NCBI GenBank assembly: GCA_023398815.1
Contig: JAEWRW010000041.1
Coordinates: 1-38,189, forward strand
Direction: 5' to 3'
DNA: 38,189 nt
DNA from: Bacillota bacterium
GTDB taxonomy: Bacteria; Bacillota; Clostridia; Christensenellales; UMGS416
Numbering within the stretch: position 1 is the stretch's first letter; every line of letters begins with the position of its first letter. The translations under genes were made by a program, and so were the position numbers. The notes under the pieces are model-generated. The model saw nothing but the letters and a program-made list of their open reading frames with translations. It searched no databases and was not told where the DNA came from. Positions 17,138-24,909 of the stretch are shown here, piece after piece.

Positions 17138-17182
17138 TTGACAGGGGAGTGTTGGCGCGCTATTATATCGGTGACCGATATA
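17138..17182 (+). promoter_or_regulatory. padR promoter with overlapping palindromic operator
   Basis: Consensus TTGACA (17138-17143), 17 bp, TATTAT (17161-17166). The perfect palindrome TATATCGGTGACCGATATA (17164-17182) overlaps the -10 and the expected start site. PadR-type repressors bind such ATATCG-type dyads and usually control their own operon, so autorepression is likely. A second pair of small repeats (AACGG/CCGTT, 17182-17205) follows. Confidence 0.8.
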
Positions 17183-17227
17183 ACGGAAACCGTTGTAACG
17201 GAGGACGAGGTGCAAGGGGGAGAGGAC

Positions 17228-17551
17228 ATGCCCGGCAACGAGAGCATTGCCCTGACCGAGGCGGTTTACTACATCCTGCTGTCACTGGGGCAGCCGCTGC
17301 ATGGCTACGGCATTCTGCAAAACGTGGAGCGCCTCAGCGCCGGGCGGGTGGTGCTGGCGGCGGGTACGCTCTATGGCGCGCTCAATACCCTGCTGGAGCG
17401 GGGTTGGATTGCGGCCGTGCCGGGGGAGGCAGCCTCCCGCCGGAAGGAATACTACCTGACCGACGCGGGGCGGGCCGCCGCCCGGGCGGAGCTTATGCGG
17501 CTCAAGGAATTGGTGCAAAACGGCGAAACGCTGTTGGGAGGGCAACCATGA
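17228..17551 (+). CDS. PadR-family transcriptional repressor
   Basis: 107 residues from ATG 17228 (MPGNESIALTEAVYYILLSL), preceded by GGGGGAGAGG; the longer in-frame ORF from 17135 would begin upstream of the -10 and is rejected. A short PadR winged helix: HGYGILQNVERLSAGRVVLA, AAGTLYGALNTLLERGWI, and SRRKEYYLTDAGRAAA. It overlaps the next gene by four bases (ATGA), so it is coupled to DUF2812, the common partner of PadR in Bacillota. Confidence 0.93.
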   Translation: MPGNESIALTEAVYYILLSLGQPLHGYGILQNVERLSAGRVVLAAGTLYGALNTLLERGWIAAVPGEAASRRKEYYLTDAGRAAARAELMRLKELVQNGETLLGGQP

Positions 17552-18138
17552 ACGAGGAGAACAAAAAGGTCGAGTACCGGGTCTTTACCATTGCCCAATA
17601 CCTGGAGGAAGAGCAGTGGCTTAACGACATGGCGGCCCAGGGGTGGCTGCTGACGGGCGTGTTCGTGTTCCGCTATGAGTTTACCCAGGGGCAGCCGGGG
17701 GAGTACGCCTACCGCCTGCAAATGCTGGAGCGCAGCCCCGCCCACCCGGAGAGCCAGCGTTACCTTGGGTTCCTGCAGGAGATGGGGGTGGAGTACGTGG
17801 GCCGCTGCCTCAACTGGGTGTATCTGCGGCGGCGGACGGCCGATGGGCCCTTTGAGCTCTTCTCCGATGTGGCGTCCCGCATCCGGCACCTCCGGCGCAT
17901 CGTGCGGCTGATGAACGTCATCGTCCCCCTCTTCTGCCTGGAGATCGTCTTCTGGACAACCGCACTGTGGCAGTGGTGGAAGGACATGCGGCTGGGCATC
18001 CACTCGGCCGAGTCGCCCGTGCTGGCGCTGGTAATTGATGTGCTCTCATTGACGCTGATCTTGGTGATCACGCTGTACCGCGGGCCCATGGATCAAACCC
18101 TGCGCCGCCTGCTTAATGAGCAGAAGGTGCGGGAGTAG
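17548..18138 (+). CDS. DUF2812 membrane protein, paralog 1
   Basis: 196 residues from ATG 17548, with GGGAGG 6 nt upstream. The N-terminal soluble DUF2812 domain carries EEEQWLNDMAAQGWLLTGV, YRLQMLERSPAHPESQRYL and GRCLNWVYLRRRTADGPFEL. Two TM helices follow (about 121-143 and 156-180), then LRRLLNEQKVRE. Coupled to padR by ATGA overlap. Function unknown; the usual pairing suggests a membrane stress or drug-response role under PadR control. Confidence 0.9.
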   Translation: MNEENKKVEYRVFTIAQYLEEEQWLNDMAAQGWLLTGVFVFRYEFTQGQPGEYAYRLQMLERSPAHPESQRYLGFLQEMGVEYVGRCLNWVYLRRRTADGPFELFSDVASRIRHLRRIVRLMNVIVPLFCLEIVFWTTALWQWWKDMRLGIHSAESPVLALVIDVLSLTLILVITLYRGPMDQTLRRLLNEQKVRE

Positions 18139-18191
18139 GGCGGCGCTGGATGGTGCCGTGGATAGCTGCCATACGTTAGGAGGGGATGGGC

Positions 18192-18764
18192 ATGGAACGG
18201 GTATGTTTCCCTAAGTTCTCCCATTTTGCTGTTCTACCCGGGGAGGAACAGGAGCGGTGGCTGGCCGATATGGCGGCCCAAGGCTGGCTTCTGACCAAAA
18301 CGAAGCTCACCGGGTGTGTGTTTGAACCGTGTGAGCCAGAGGTGTACCACTACCGCTTGGAATTGCTGAAGCATCCGCTGCGCCACCCGGAAACCCAGGA
18401 GTATCTGCGTTTTCTGCAAGAGATGGGCATGGACACCATCCCTACTGGCTGGCGATGGGTCTACCTGCGGCGGAAGGCATCCGAAGGGCCGCTGGAACTG
18501 TACTCCGATGTTTCTGACCAAATTCGGTATCATCGGCGCATGCTGCGGTTGATGGATGGTCTGTTTCTCATTTATCTGATGAACGTCATCGGCTGTGCAG
18601 TGATGATCTGGATTAACGTGACGGATGGACGCTATGCAGTTGCCATTTTTTATCCGTTCTTGCTTTTGGGCTTTCTCGCGTTGTGCATCGGTTTGCTTAT
18701 GCAACGCGTGCCATTGGCGCGTTCCCTGCGCCGCCTGCTCGATGAGCAGCGGGTGCGGGAGTAG
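18192..18764 (+). CDS. DUF2812 membrane protein, paralog 2
   Basis: 190 residues. ATG 18192 is chosen over ATG 18186 because AGGAGG (18179-18184) stands 7 nt before it but almost touches the earlier ATG. Aligns throughout with the preceding protein: QERWLADMAAQGWLLTKT, HPETQEYLRFLQEMG, WRWVYLRRKASEGPLELYSD, and the same end LRRLLDEQRVRE. Two TM helices (about 120-142, 148-172). A diverged tandem duplicate, 53 bp downstream and probably in the same operon. Confidence 0.9.
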   Translation: MERVCFPKFSHFAVLPGEEQERWLADMAAQGWLLTKTKLTGCVFEPCEPEVYHYRLELLKHPLRHPETQEYLRFLQEMGMDTIPTGWRWVYLRRKASEGPLELYSDVSDQIRYHRRMLRLMDGLFLIYLMNVIGCAVMIWINVTDGRYAVAIFYPFLLLGFLALCIGLLMQRVPLARSLRRLLDEQRVRE

Positions 18765-19122
18765 GGGCGGCGCGGCTGGCCGCGCCTTTCGCGTCCGCCG
18801 CAGCAGCGTCGAACGCGATCTGGAGTGCTTGTTCCATCACCGTTGAGATCGCCGTTCGCGCCTTACGCGCCGTCCGGGCGCTAAGGCATTGCTATGCAAT
18901 GCCTTCACGGCGCGGCGGTTGGTCACGCATCCAGCGTGCCTGATTCGCCGCGCATGTCGCCGGACGATACGAAGCTGTGGCACTCATGCAGGTTTGGTAG
19001 AACGCGTTTCGCGTATGCGGGGTTTTACTGTTTGTTTTTACGCCAACCTTTGGTCATCTCCCGCCGGATAAACCGGCGCTCCACTCTTGGTTTAGCTATC
19101 TGTGCTGATTTTTGTTGAATTG
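18765..19122 (+). repeat. Multi-hairpin downstream element, copy B
   Basis: Starts after the stop of the second DUF2812 gene. Hairpins: TCGCGTCCG/CGAACGCGA (18789-18818, one mismatch, loop starting CCGC), then GGAGTGCTTGTT; AAGGCATTGC/GCAATGCCTT with loop TAT (18883-18905); CACGC/GCGTG inside GGTTGGTC...CCTGA (18918-18942); CGCCGG/CCGGCG around the loop ATAAA (19062-19078). Aligns with copy A in reverse orientation, and in parts with copies D and E. No convincing ORF. Confidence 0.65.
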
Positions 19123-19160
19123 AACCCACCTCGGCGTTTCCGCAGAGGTGGGTTGTCTTT
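19123..19160 (+). terminator. Terminator at the end of element B
   Basis: AACCCACCTC (19123-19132) and GAGGTGGGTT (19145-19154) form a perfect 10-bp stem followed by GTCTTTT. It ends the padR-DUF2812 transcript about 360 nt after the last stop codon, which would leave element B inside a long 3' UTR. Confidence 0.8.
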
Positions 19161-19180
19161 TGCTGTCTGGCCTTGATCCG

Positions 19181-19999
19181 TTACGCCTGGGTGGTCTCAA
19201 AGAACCGCAGGAGGCTGCCATCGGGCGTCTCCACGGTGCACTCCCGCGCGCCCCAGGGCTGGGCGTAGATGTCGGAGATCGTTGTCCACCCCTTGGCCTT
19301 CACCCGCTGGTGCAGCTGGTCGAGCCCCTGCACCAGCAGGAACCCCACCACGCCCTTGGAGGGTTCGCCCTGGAAGAGGTGGATGCCCCGGAACGGGGTG
19401 AGCTGGGCCACAATGAGCTCGCCGGGGTAATCGAAGACGCAGCCATAGCCGCCCGCACCCTGCTCGTCGCGAGCAGTCACGTCGCCATACCAACCCAGCA
19501 CATCGCGGAACCACTGGATGGTGCGGTCCATGTCCTGGGTGAAGTAGACCGGGGCGTTCTCCTTGACGTAGTACCCCCGCTGGCTATAGAGTTCCATGTC
19601 GTTGCGTTCGTTCATGTCCGTGCTCCTTTCCTGGTTGCCAAATGCGAAGGCGATGGGTGGACAGGATCGCAGGGCGATGCCCTCGTTGCGCGCCGACGAG
19701 GGCGGCACCCCGTGCCACTGGCTGAACGCCCGGGAGAAGGACGCCGGGGAGTCGTAGCCGTACTTCAGGGCGATCTCGATCACGCGGCCCTCTCCCCGCC
19801 GCAGATCCTCCGCCGCCAGCGTCAGCCGCCGGCAACGGATGTACTCCCCCAGCGGGACTTGCGCGATGAAGGAAAACAGCCGTTGAAACTCCCACGCCGA
19901 GCATCCCGTGTACCTCGCTGCCCGGGCCAGGTCAATCTCGCCGGCCAGGTTTCCCTCGATGTACGCCACGGCGTTGTTCATGCCAGTTTGCCAATCCAC
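19181..19999 (-). CDS. AraC-family regulator fused to a VOC (glyoxalase-like) domain
   Basis: 272 residues from GTG 19999-19997, with GGAGGT 6 nt upstream. The AraC double helix-turn-helix is at the N-terminus (about 1-105: NNAVAYIEGNLAGEIDLARA, then IEIALKYGYDSPASFSRAF). A linker with LRSCPPIAFAFG is followed by a vicinal-oxygen-chelate domain (about 148-272: PVYFTQDMDRTIQWFRDVLG, GGYGCVFDYPG, ECTVETPDGSLLRFFE). The VOC part probably senses a small molecule or toxin. Before the Met of MNERNDMEL (about 19616) stands AAAGGAGCACGGAC, a good internal ribosome site, so a free VOC protein may also be made. Confidence 0.85.
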   Translation of the reverse strand: MDWQTGMNNAVAYIEGNLAGEIDLARAARYTGCSAWEFQRLFSFIAQVPLGEYIRCRRLTLAAEDLRRGEGRVIEIALKYGYDSPASFSRAFSQWHGVPPSSARNEGIALRSCPPIAFAFGNQERSTDMNERNDMELYSQRGYYVKENAPVYFTQDMDRTIQWFRDVLGWYGDVTARDEQGAGGYGCVFDYPGELIVAQLTPFRGIHLFQGEPSKGVVGFLLVQGLDQLHQRVKAKGWTTISDIYAQPWGARECTVETPDGSLLRFFETTQA

Positions 20000-20086
20000 A
20001 CTTTCACCTCCGCGTTCATCATAGCCCTTGGGGGTCGTCGTTGCTTTGCAGTTTCTGCATTCTTTTGTGGGGTGGGCCCGGGCTCC

Positions 20087-20097
20087 ATTGTAACACG
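20087..20097 (-). promoter_or_regulatory. Extended -10 of the AraC-VOC gene
   Basis: The minus strand reads TGTTACAAT (TACAAT at 20092-20087), an extended -10 about 90 bp before the GTG start. No clear -35 is seen. Confidence 0.4.
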
Positions 20098-20151
20098 GCG
20101 TAGGGGGAGGGGGCACGACGCTGGGGCTGCCGGGTGGGTGCCAAAGGAAAA

Positions 20152-20176
20152 CCGCCGCGCGGGGTTCGCGCGGCGG
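20152..20176 (-). terminator. Terminator of the sortase-regulator operon
   Basis: Arms CCGCCGCGC and GCGCGGCGG (perfect 9 bp, 7-nt loop); on the minus strand TTTTCC follows. It lies about 195 nt after the stop codon of the 20370-21599 gene, at the far end of the structured region G. Confidence 0.75.
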
Positions 20177-20369
20177 TCTGCAGAGGACGAAGTTGGTCGC
20201 TGGGAGCCATCATAAATGCGCTTTGCCCCCTCGCCCGCATGGGGGGGGCGGTTGCTCCGGCTGACTTCCGTACAGCGCTTGCGCCACTGCGTGGCGAATG
20301 CTTTTCTGGCGAAAAGCACTGTAAGCTTGTACGGTTGGTCGCGCTTTCAGCGCGCCCGAGCGCGCCCGA
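20177..20369 (-). repeat. Multi-hairpin downstream element, copy G (minus orientation)
   Basis: Between the stop of the BTAD regulator and its terminator. On the plus strand GGTTGGTC-GCGC...GCGCG-CCCGA (20333-20362) resembles the GGTTGGTC-stem-CCTGA module of copy B with a different stem. TGCTTTTC/GAAAAGCA (20299-20318) is another stem-loop. The relation is weaker than between A and B, or D and E. No ORF. Confidence 0.4.
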
Positions 20370-21599
20370 TCACACGATCTCTGCGTGAATGGGGCTGATG
20401 CGCTTCTGCAGCATCAGCGGCGCACCCTGGTATTCCTTGTGGAAGCGGGAGATGATGCGCCGGGAGATGGTCTCCGCGTCCTCAAAGGTGAGGCTGACCA
20501 AGAGGATGAGCACCTGGGCGTCGTTCCAGTTGCACACCACGTCGCCCTTCCTGAGGCTGGACATCAGCACATCCACCAGGGCCTTGCGCCCGGCTTTGAG
20601 CACGTCGGGCGGGGGCATGCCGTAGTTGGCGTTGCTGAAGGTGTAGAGAACCAGGCAATTGCTCTGGCCGCTGCGCAGCATCCGCCGCCGCTCCAGTTTG
20701 AAGAGCTCGTGGAACACCTCGTCGTCACAGAAGAACGGGCCGTCGGGGTGGTGCCGATCCTCCGTGAAGGAGCTCATGATGCTGTCCATGTCGTGCTGCA
20801 CATACTTGATGCTGCCGTTGATGCGGGCGTAAACCTCCCGCAGCTCGGCCGAGGGGGTGGCCCCCAGGTCGCGGTAGAGCATCTCGGTGACGTAGCTGTA
20901 ATGCATGCGCGCATGGGCGATGCGGTTGGTGGCCATCAGGGCCTCCAGGTAGCCCACGTGCACCTTCTCGTTGTAGGGGTCGATGGCCGTGACCCGCTCA
21001 CACAGGGCAATGATGTCCCCGTGACGCTCCTGCGCGCGGTAGAGGGCGATGAGTGCCTCGGCGCAGGCGGTGAAGCGGGCACGGTAGTTCTGCCGTAGCG
21101 GCACGGTCCACAGCTCGTAGGCGTTGTTGGAGAGGAAGTCCGCCGGGTAGAGATCCAACGCCTGGGTCAGCGCGTCGGTGTCGGTGGAGCCGGCTTTGTA
21201 TTCGCGCAGGGCATCCTCCTGCAGGCGCTCGAAAAGCTCCAGATCCAGCCAGTATTCCCCTTGGGTGTTCCAGCCGTAGCCGCCGTTGCGGAACAGGATG
21301 TAGCTGGGCTCGTTGGGGCGGTCCAGCAGCGCCCGCAGGCGGTACACCAGGTTTTGGATGGCCTTGGCCGGGTTGGGGCAGTCCTTGGTCTCCCACAGGG
21401 AGTCCACCAGTACCTCGGGCGAGATGAAGCGCCCGCGGTAGGCCAGCAGGTATTTGAGCAGTCCTTCCAATTGACGGGAGCGCTTCAGCCGGTCAGACAG
21501 TACCTCCCCGCCGCTGGCAGCGTGAAACACGCCGAACAGCCGGAAGGAGGGCAGATCGGTACGGGGCTCCAGTTCCATTTCCTGTAAGATGGTCAACAC
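20370..21599 (-). CDS. BTAD (SARP-like) transcriptional regulator with degenerate GGDEF-like C-terminus
   Basis: Up to 409 residues. An OmpR-like winged helix (about 15-110: FRLFGVFHAASGG, LLKYLLAYRGRFISPEVLVD, NLVYRLRALL) is followed by a bacterial transcriptional activation domain with TPR-like helices (about 115-265: DLELFERLQEDAL, ALDLYPADFL, AIDPYNEKVHVGYLEALMA) and a C-terminal domain (about 305-405) with LRKGDVVCNWNDAQVLILL and EDAETISRRIISRF, which resembles a GGDEF fold lacking the GGDEF residues. The start is uncertain: GTG 21599 touches an AGAGG; ATG 21578 is possible. It lies 24 bp after the sortase gene, so it shares that transcript. Confidence 0.8.
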   Translation of the reverse strand: MLTILQEMELEPRTDLPSFRLFGVFHAASGGEVLSDRLKRSRQLEGLLKYLLAYRGRFISPEVLVDSLWETKDCPNPAKAIQNLVYRLRALLDRPNEPSYILFRNGGYGWNTQGEYWLDLELFERLQEDALREYKAGSTDTDALTQALDLYPADFLSNNAYELWTVPLRQNYRARFTACAEALIALYRAQERHGDIIALCERVTAIDPYNEKVHVGYLEALMATNRIAHARMHYSYVTEMLYRDLGATPSAELREVYARINGSIKYVQHDMDSIMSSFTEDRHHPDGPFFCDDEVFHELFKLERRRMLRSGQSNCLVLYTFSNANYGMPPPDVLKAGRKALVDVLMSSLRKGDVVCNWNDAQVLILLVSLTFEDAETISRRIISRFHKEYQGAPLMLQKRISPIHAEIV

Positions 21600-21623
21600 C
21601 CTCTTTGCTGTCGAATCGGTCGG

Positions 21624-22355
21624 TCAATCCACCAGGCGGCAGACGACCAGATACCGCTGGGGCGCAGAGCCCACATAATTGAACGGATAGCAGGTCACCA
21701 GCGTCATGGCGGCGTAGTCGTAATATTGAAAGATCACCTTGTTGTCAGGGTCGATGACCTTCATGGACTCAATCTCATAGGTATAGGTCACGTCGGGTAA
21801 CTCCACCCGTATGGTGTCGCCCACCTCCAACCGCCCAAAGCTGCGGAACACCGTGTTGCGGTGGCCGAAGACGACGCAGTTGCCCACCTGGCCCGGTTGG
21901 GAGGAGCGGCTGTGGTGGCCGGCCCCACGGGCCAGGTCTCGGTTGCTTGTGCCCTTCAACAGAGGCACCTTGCGGCCGCCCAGGCTGTCAAAGTGCAGGA
22001 TGCCCATGATGTTGCTGGTGTTGCTCGACGCACCGGGGCTGGCGCTGGGGTCGGGCGACGGGTCGTCTGTCACGTTGGCCAGGGGGTCGTCCTCGGGCAC
22101 GCCAGTTTCATCAGGGGCGACGGTGGTGCCGGGGGTGGCGGATTGGGCCGGTTCGGCGCGAGCGGCGCTCAGCATGGCCTCGGCATCCTGCAGGGCTTCG
22201 TTGGTGTCAGCGTCAGCGCGCCACAGTGTCCACGCGGAGTGGCCGATGAGCGCCAGTGCCGCCACGATGAGAGCTACCCCCACAAGGCGCAGGATCAAAC
22301 GGGTCGGTGAACCGGCCCGGCGAACACCCGTTGGGTTGTCGGTCTTCTTACTCAT
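21624..22355 (-). CDS. Class D-like sortase
   Basis: 243 residues from ATG 22355-22353 (MSKKTDNP), with GGGAG 10 nt upstream. One N-terminal TM anchor (about 19-42), an acidic Pro/Ser/Thr-rich stalk (about 65-115), then the sortase barrel. Catalytic set: His165 (VVFGHRNTVF), Cys222 (TLVTCYPF), Arg234 (APQRYLVVCRL). It would join a sorting-signal protein to peptidoglycan or to another protein. No LPxTG-type substrate is encoded in the window. First gene of a two-gene operon with the BTAD regulator. Confidence 0.9.
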   Translation of the reverse strand: MSKKTDNPTGVRRAGSPTRLILRLVGVALIVAALALIGHSAWTLWRADADTNEALQDAEAMLSAARAEPAQSATPGTTVAPDETGVPEDDPLANVTDDPSPDPSASPGASSNTSNIMGILHFDSLGGRKVPLLKGTSNRDLARGAGHHSRSSQPGQVGNCVVFGHRNTVFRSFGRLEVGDTIRVELPDVTYTYEIESMKVIDPDNKVIFQYYDYAAMTLVTCYPFNYVGSAPQRYLVVCRLVD

Positions 22356-22380
22356 CTGACAGATACTCCCATTACTGTAA

Positions 22381-22408
22381 ATTATACAGATCAATTTGAA
22401 ATTTTCAA
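22381..22408 (-). promoter_or_regulatory. Promoter of the sortase operon
   Basis: On the minus strand TTGAAA (22408-22403), a 16-bp spacer and a perfect TATAAT (22386-22381), 26 bp before the sortase start. Confidence 0.75.
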
Positions 22409-22540
22409 TCGCTGAACCCTTAATTGCATATCCACAAAATGGTCAAATTGGCACGAAACCCCTCGAAACTGTACCATTGTTCAGTAGTTCAGCGTCGGTT
22501 TGATCGATAGGGCGGCCCTCTGCCGGCCTTGTATGTTGTG

Positions 22541-22549
22541 TGATATACT
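22541..22549 (+). promoter_or_regulatory. Extended -10 of the ubiD operon
   Basis: TGATATACT, with TATACT at 22544-22549 and TG one base before it, 33 bp ahead of the ubiD ATG. There is no good -35. The rest of the 22409-22540 gap shows no other element. Confidence 0.5.
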
Positions 22550-22582
22550 ATTCACGTACCCAAAACGACAGGATGGAAACCA

Positions 22583-24031
22583 ATGGCATACCGGGATTTG
22601 CAGGAATTCTTGAAGGCCCTGGAGGCGCGGGGCGAGCTCAAACGGGTGACCGCTGAGGTGGACCCGGTTCTGGAGATGACAGAGATCGCCGACCGGGTCG
22701 TCAAGGCCGGCGGCCCGGCGCTGCTCTTTGAGCGGCCCCGGGGCAGCGCCTACCCGGTGCTAATAAATGCCCTGGGCAGCGAGCGTCGCATGGCCCTCGC
22801 CCTGGGGGTGGAGCGGCTGGACGACGCCGGGGAGGACATCAACGACTTCCTCAACATGGCAAACTACACGAGCCTCCCCCGGGCGGTGCGCTTCGCCCCC
22901 CGGGCCACGCGGCTGCTGTCGGTGTTCCCCATCCGCCTACCTGGTCGGGGCGCCTGCCAGCAGGTGGTGGAGCGGGAGCCTGACCTCACAGCCCTGCCTA
23001 TTCTGCAGTGCTGGCCGGAGGACGGCGGCCGGTTTGTGACGCTCCCTCTCGTCTTCACCCGCGACCCCGACACCGGTGCCCAGAACGTGGGCATGTACCG
23101 CCTGCAGGTCTACGACCGGGCAACCACGGGCATGCACTGGCACCTGCACAAGGACGGGCGGGAGACCTACGACAAATACCGCAAGCTAGGTGGGCGCATG
23201 CCCGTCTCGGTGGCGCTGGGCTGCGACCCGGCGGTCACCTACGCGGCCACTGCGCCCCTGCCCCGCGGCATTGACGAGATGATGCTGGCGGGCTTCCTGC
23301 GGCGTGCGCCGGTCACGCTGGTGCGCAGCGTCACCAACGACATCTGGGTTCCTGCCGACGCTGAGTTTGTGCTGGAAGGATATGTGGACGTGGACGAACC
23401 ACTCCGGCGGGAGGGGCCCTTTGGCGACCACACCGGCTACTATTCGCTGGCCGACGATTACCCGGTCTTCCATGTGGAGGGCATCACCCACCGCCGGAAC
23501 CCGGTTTACCCGGCCACCATCGTGGGCCGCCCGCCCATGGAGGACGCCTACCTTGGCAAGGCCACCGAGCGCATCTTCCTGCCGTTCCTCAAAACCCTGT
23601 TCCCGGAGATCGTGGACATCAACTTCCCGCTGGAGGGCGTGTTCCACAACTGCGTCATTGTCTCCATCCGCAAGCGGTTCCCGGGCCAGGCGCGCAAGGT
23701 CATGCATGGCCTGTGGGGCATGGGGCAGATGATGTACACCAAGCTCATCGTGGTGGTGGACGCCGAGGTGAGCCCCCAGAACCTTTCCGAGGTGGCCTGG
23801 CGGGCTTTCAACAACATCGACGCCCGGCGGGACGTGGTGCTGGACGACGGGCCGCTGGATGCTCTCGATCATGCCAGTCGCCTGCCGCACTATGGCACGC
23901 GCATGGGCATTGACGCCACCCGCAAGGGGCCCGACGAAGGCCACGACCGCCCCTGGCCCGATGACATCGTGATGAGTGAAGAGGTTCGCACGCTGGTGGA
24001 CCGGAGATGGCGGGACTATGGGTTGGATTGA
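22583..24031 (+). CDS. ubiD: UbiD-family prenylated-FMN-dependent decarboxylase
   Basis: 482 residues, the usual length for UbiD. It removes a carboxylate from an aromatic or conjugated acid using prenyl-FMN made by UbiX. Seen: DLQEFLKALEARGELKRV at the N-terminus, the NVGMYRLQVYDRATTGMHW cofactor region, and the acid motif EGPFGDHTGYY with Glu277 and Asp282 as likely catalytic acids. Later KLIVVVDAEVSPQNLSEVAW and INNIDARRDV-like residues match UbiD. The ribosome site is weak (AGGATGG). It overlaps ubiA by 14 nt. With UbiA, it most likely acts on a prenylated quinone precursor (MqnL- or UbiD-like); a catabolic aromatic-acid role is less likely. Confidence 0.93.
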   Translation: MAYRDLQEFLKALEARGELKRVTAEVDPVLEMTEIADRVVKAGGPALLFERPRGSAYPVLINALGSERRMALALGVERLDDAGEDINDFLNMANYTSLPRAVRFAPRATRLLSVFPIRLPGRGACQQVVEREPDLTALPILQCWPEDGGRFVTLPLVFTRDPDTGAQNVGMYRLQVYDRATTGMHWHLHKDGRETYDKYRKLGGRMPVSVALGCDPAVTYAATAPLPRGIDEMMLAGFLRRAPVTLVRSVTNDIWVPADAEFVLEGYVDVDEPLRREGPFGDHTGYYSLADDYPVFHVEGITHRRNPVYPATIVGRPPMEDAYLGKATERIFLPFLKTLFPEIVDINFPLEGVFHNCVIVSIRKRFPGQARKVMHGLWGMGQMMYTKLIVVVDAEVSPQNLSEVAWRAFNNIDARRDVVLDDGPLDALDHASRLPHYGTRMGIDATRKGPDEGHDRPWPDDIVMSEEVRTLVDRRWRDYGLD

Positions 24032-24899
24032 AACGCAGGCCCGCCGGGTGGTGGGCAAGTTCCGCCAATATGGCACGCTGGTCATGTTCTCCCACACCAT
24101 CTTCTCGCTGTCCTTCGCTCTGGTGGCGCTGCTCATCGCCAGTGGGGGGCGGCCGCCGTGGGCGAAACTTATCTGGATTCTGGTGGCGCTGCTGGCGGCC
24201 CGCACCGGGGCCAATGCCTTGAACCGCGTCATCGATGCCCAGATTGACGCGCGCAACCCCCGCACCGCCAGCCGGCAGCTGCCCCAAGGGGAGCTCCGGC
24301 CCCGCGAGGCATTGGCCTTCTCGGTCGTCTGCTTTGTGGTGTTTGCGGTGGCGGCGGCCCAGTTCAACCTGCTTTGCCTGGCACTGACGCCGGTGGCGCT
24401 GGCGCTCATGGTCGGCTACTCCTACACCAAGCGGTTCACCTGGGCCTGCCACCTCATTTTGGGGCTCACCACGGCCTGCGCACCGGTGGGGGCGTGGCTC
24501 GCGATCACCGGGGCGTTTTCCTGGCCGGCGCTCTTCCTGGGCGGGGCCAACCTGCTGTGGGTGGGGGGCTTTGACGTCATCTACGGCGCGCAGGACGAGG
24601 CCTTTGACCGGGAAAACGGACTCCACTCCATGGCGGTGCGCTTTGGTGTGGAGGGAGCGCTGTGCTGGTCGTCGTGGATGCACGCGGGCGCGGTGGCGTG
24701 CCTTGGTATGGCGGGGCTGCTGCTGGGGCTGGGGCCGATCTTCTGGGTGGGGCTCGTCGCCATCGCGGCGCTGCTCGTGGCCGAGCACCGCATCGTATCG
24801 CCGGGCAACCTTGCCAACGTCAAAATTGCGTCCTACGGCATCAACCAGATCGTCAGCGTCGTGCTACTGGTGGCCGGCGTGCTGGACGTCTACCTGTGA
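24018..24899 (+). CDS. ubiA: UbiA-family prenyltransferase (UbiA/MqnP-like)
   Basis: 293 residues from ATG 24018, inside the end of ubiD (14-nt overlap). Integral membrane enzyme with about eight TM helices that attaches a polyprenyl chain to an aromatic acid. Both Asp-rich diphosphate/Mg motifs are intact: NRVIDAQIDARNPRT and DVIYGAQDEAFDREN. GYSYTKRFTWACHLILG is also typical of the 4-hydroxybenzoate/futalosine-pathway subgroup. The substrate cannot be fixed from sequence; 1,4-dihydroxy-6-naphthoate (MqnP), DHNA or 4-hydroxybenzoate are the choices. Confidence 0.92.
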   Translation: MGWIETQARRVVGKFRQYGTLVMFSHTIFSLSFALVALLIASGGRPPWAKLIWILVALLAARTGANALNRVIDAQIDARNPRTASRQLPQGELRPREALAFSVVCFVVFAVAAAQFNLLCLALTPVALALMVGYSYTKRFTWACHLILGLTTACAPVGAWLAITGAFSWPALFLGGANLLWVGGFDVIYGAQDEAFDRENGLHSMAVRFGVEGALCWSSWMHAGAVACLGMAGLLLGLGPIFWVGLVAIAALLVAEHRIVSPGNLANVKIASYGINQIVSVVLLVAGVLDVYL

Positions 24900-24909
24900 G
24901 GGAGGGCAC

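Noticed and set aside
12205..18965. Classical REP/BIME elements or a decayed insertion sequence as the source of elements A and B
   Set aside because: REP families keep one fixed stem sequence, while here stems change and loops stay. No transposase remnant, terminal inverted repeat or target duplication is visible. I cannot exclude a distant relation.
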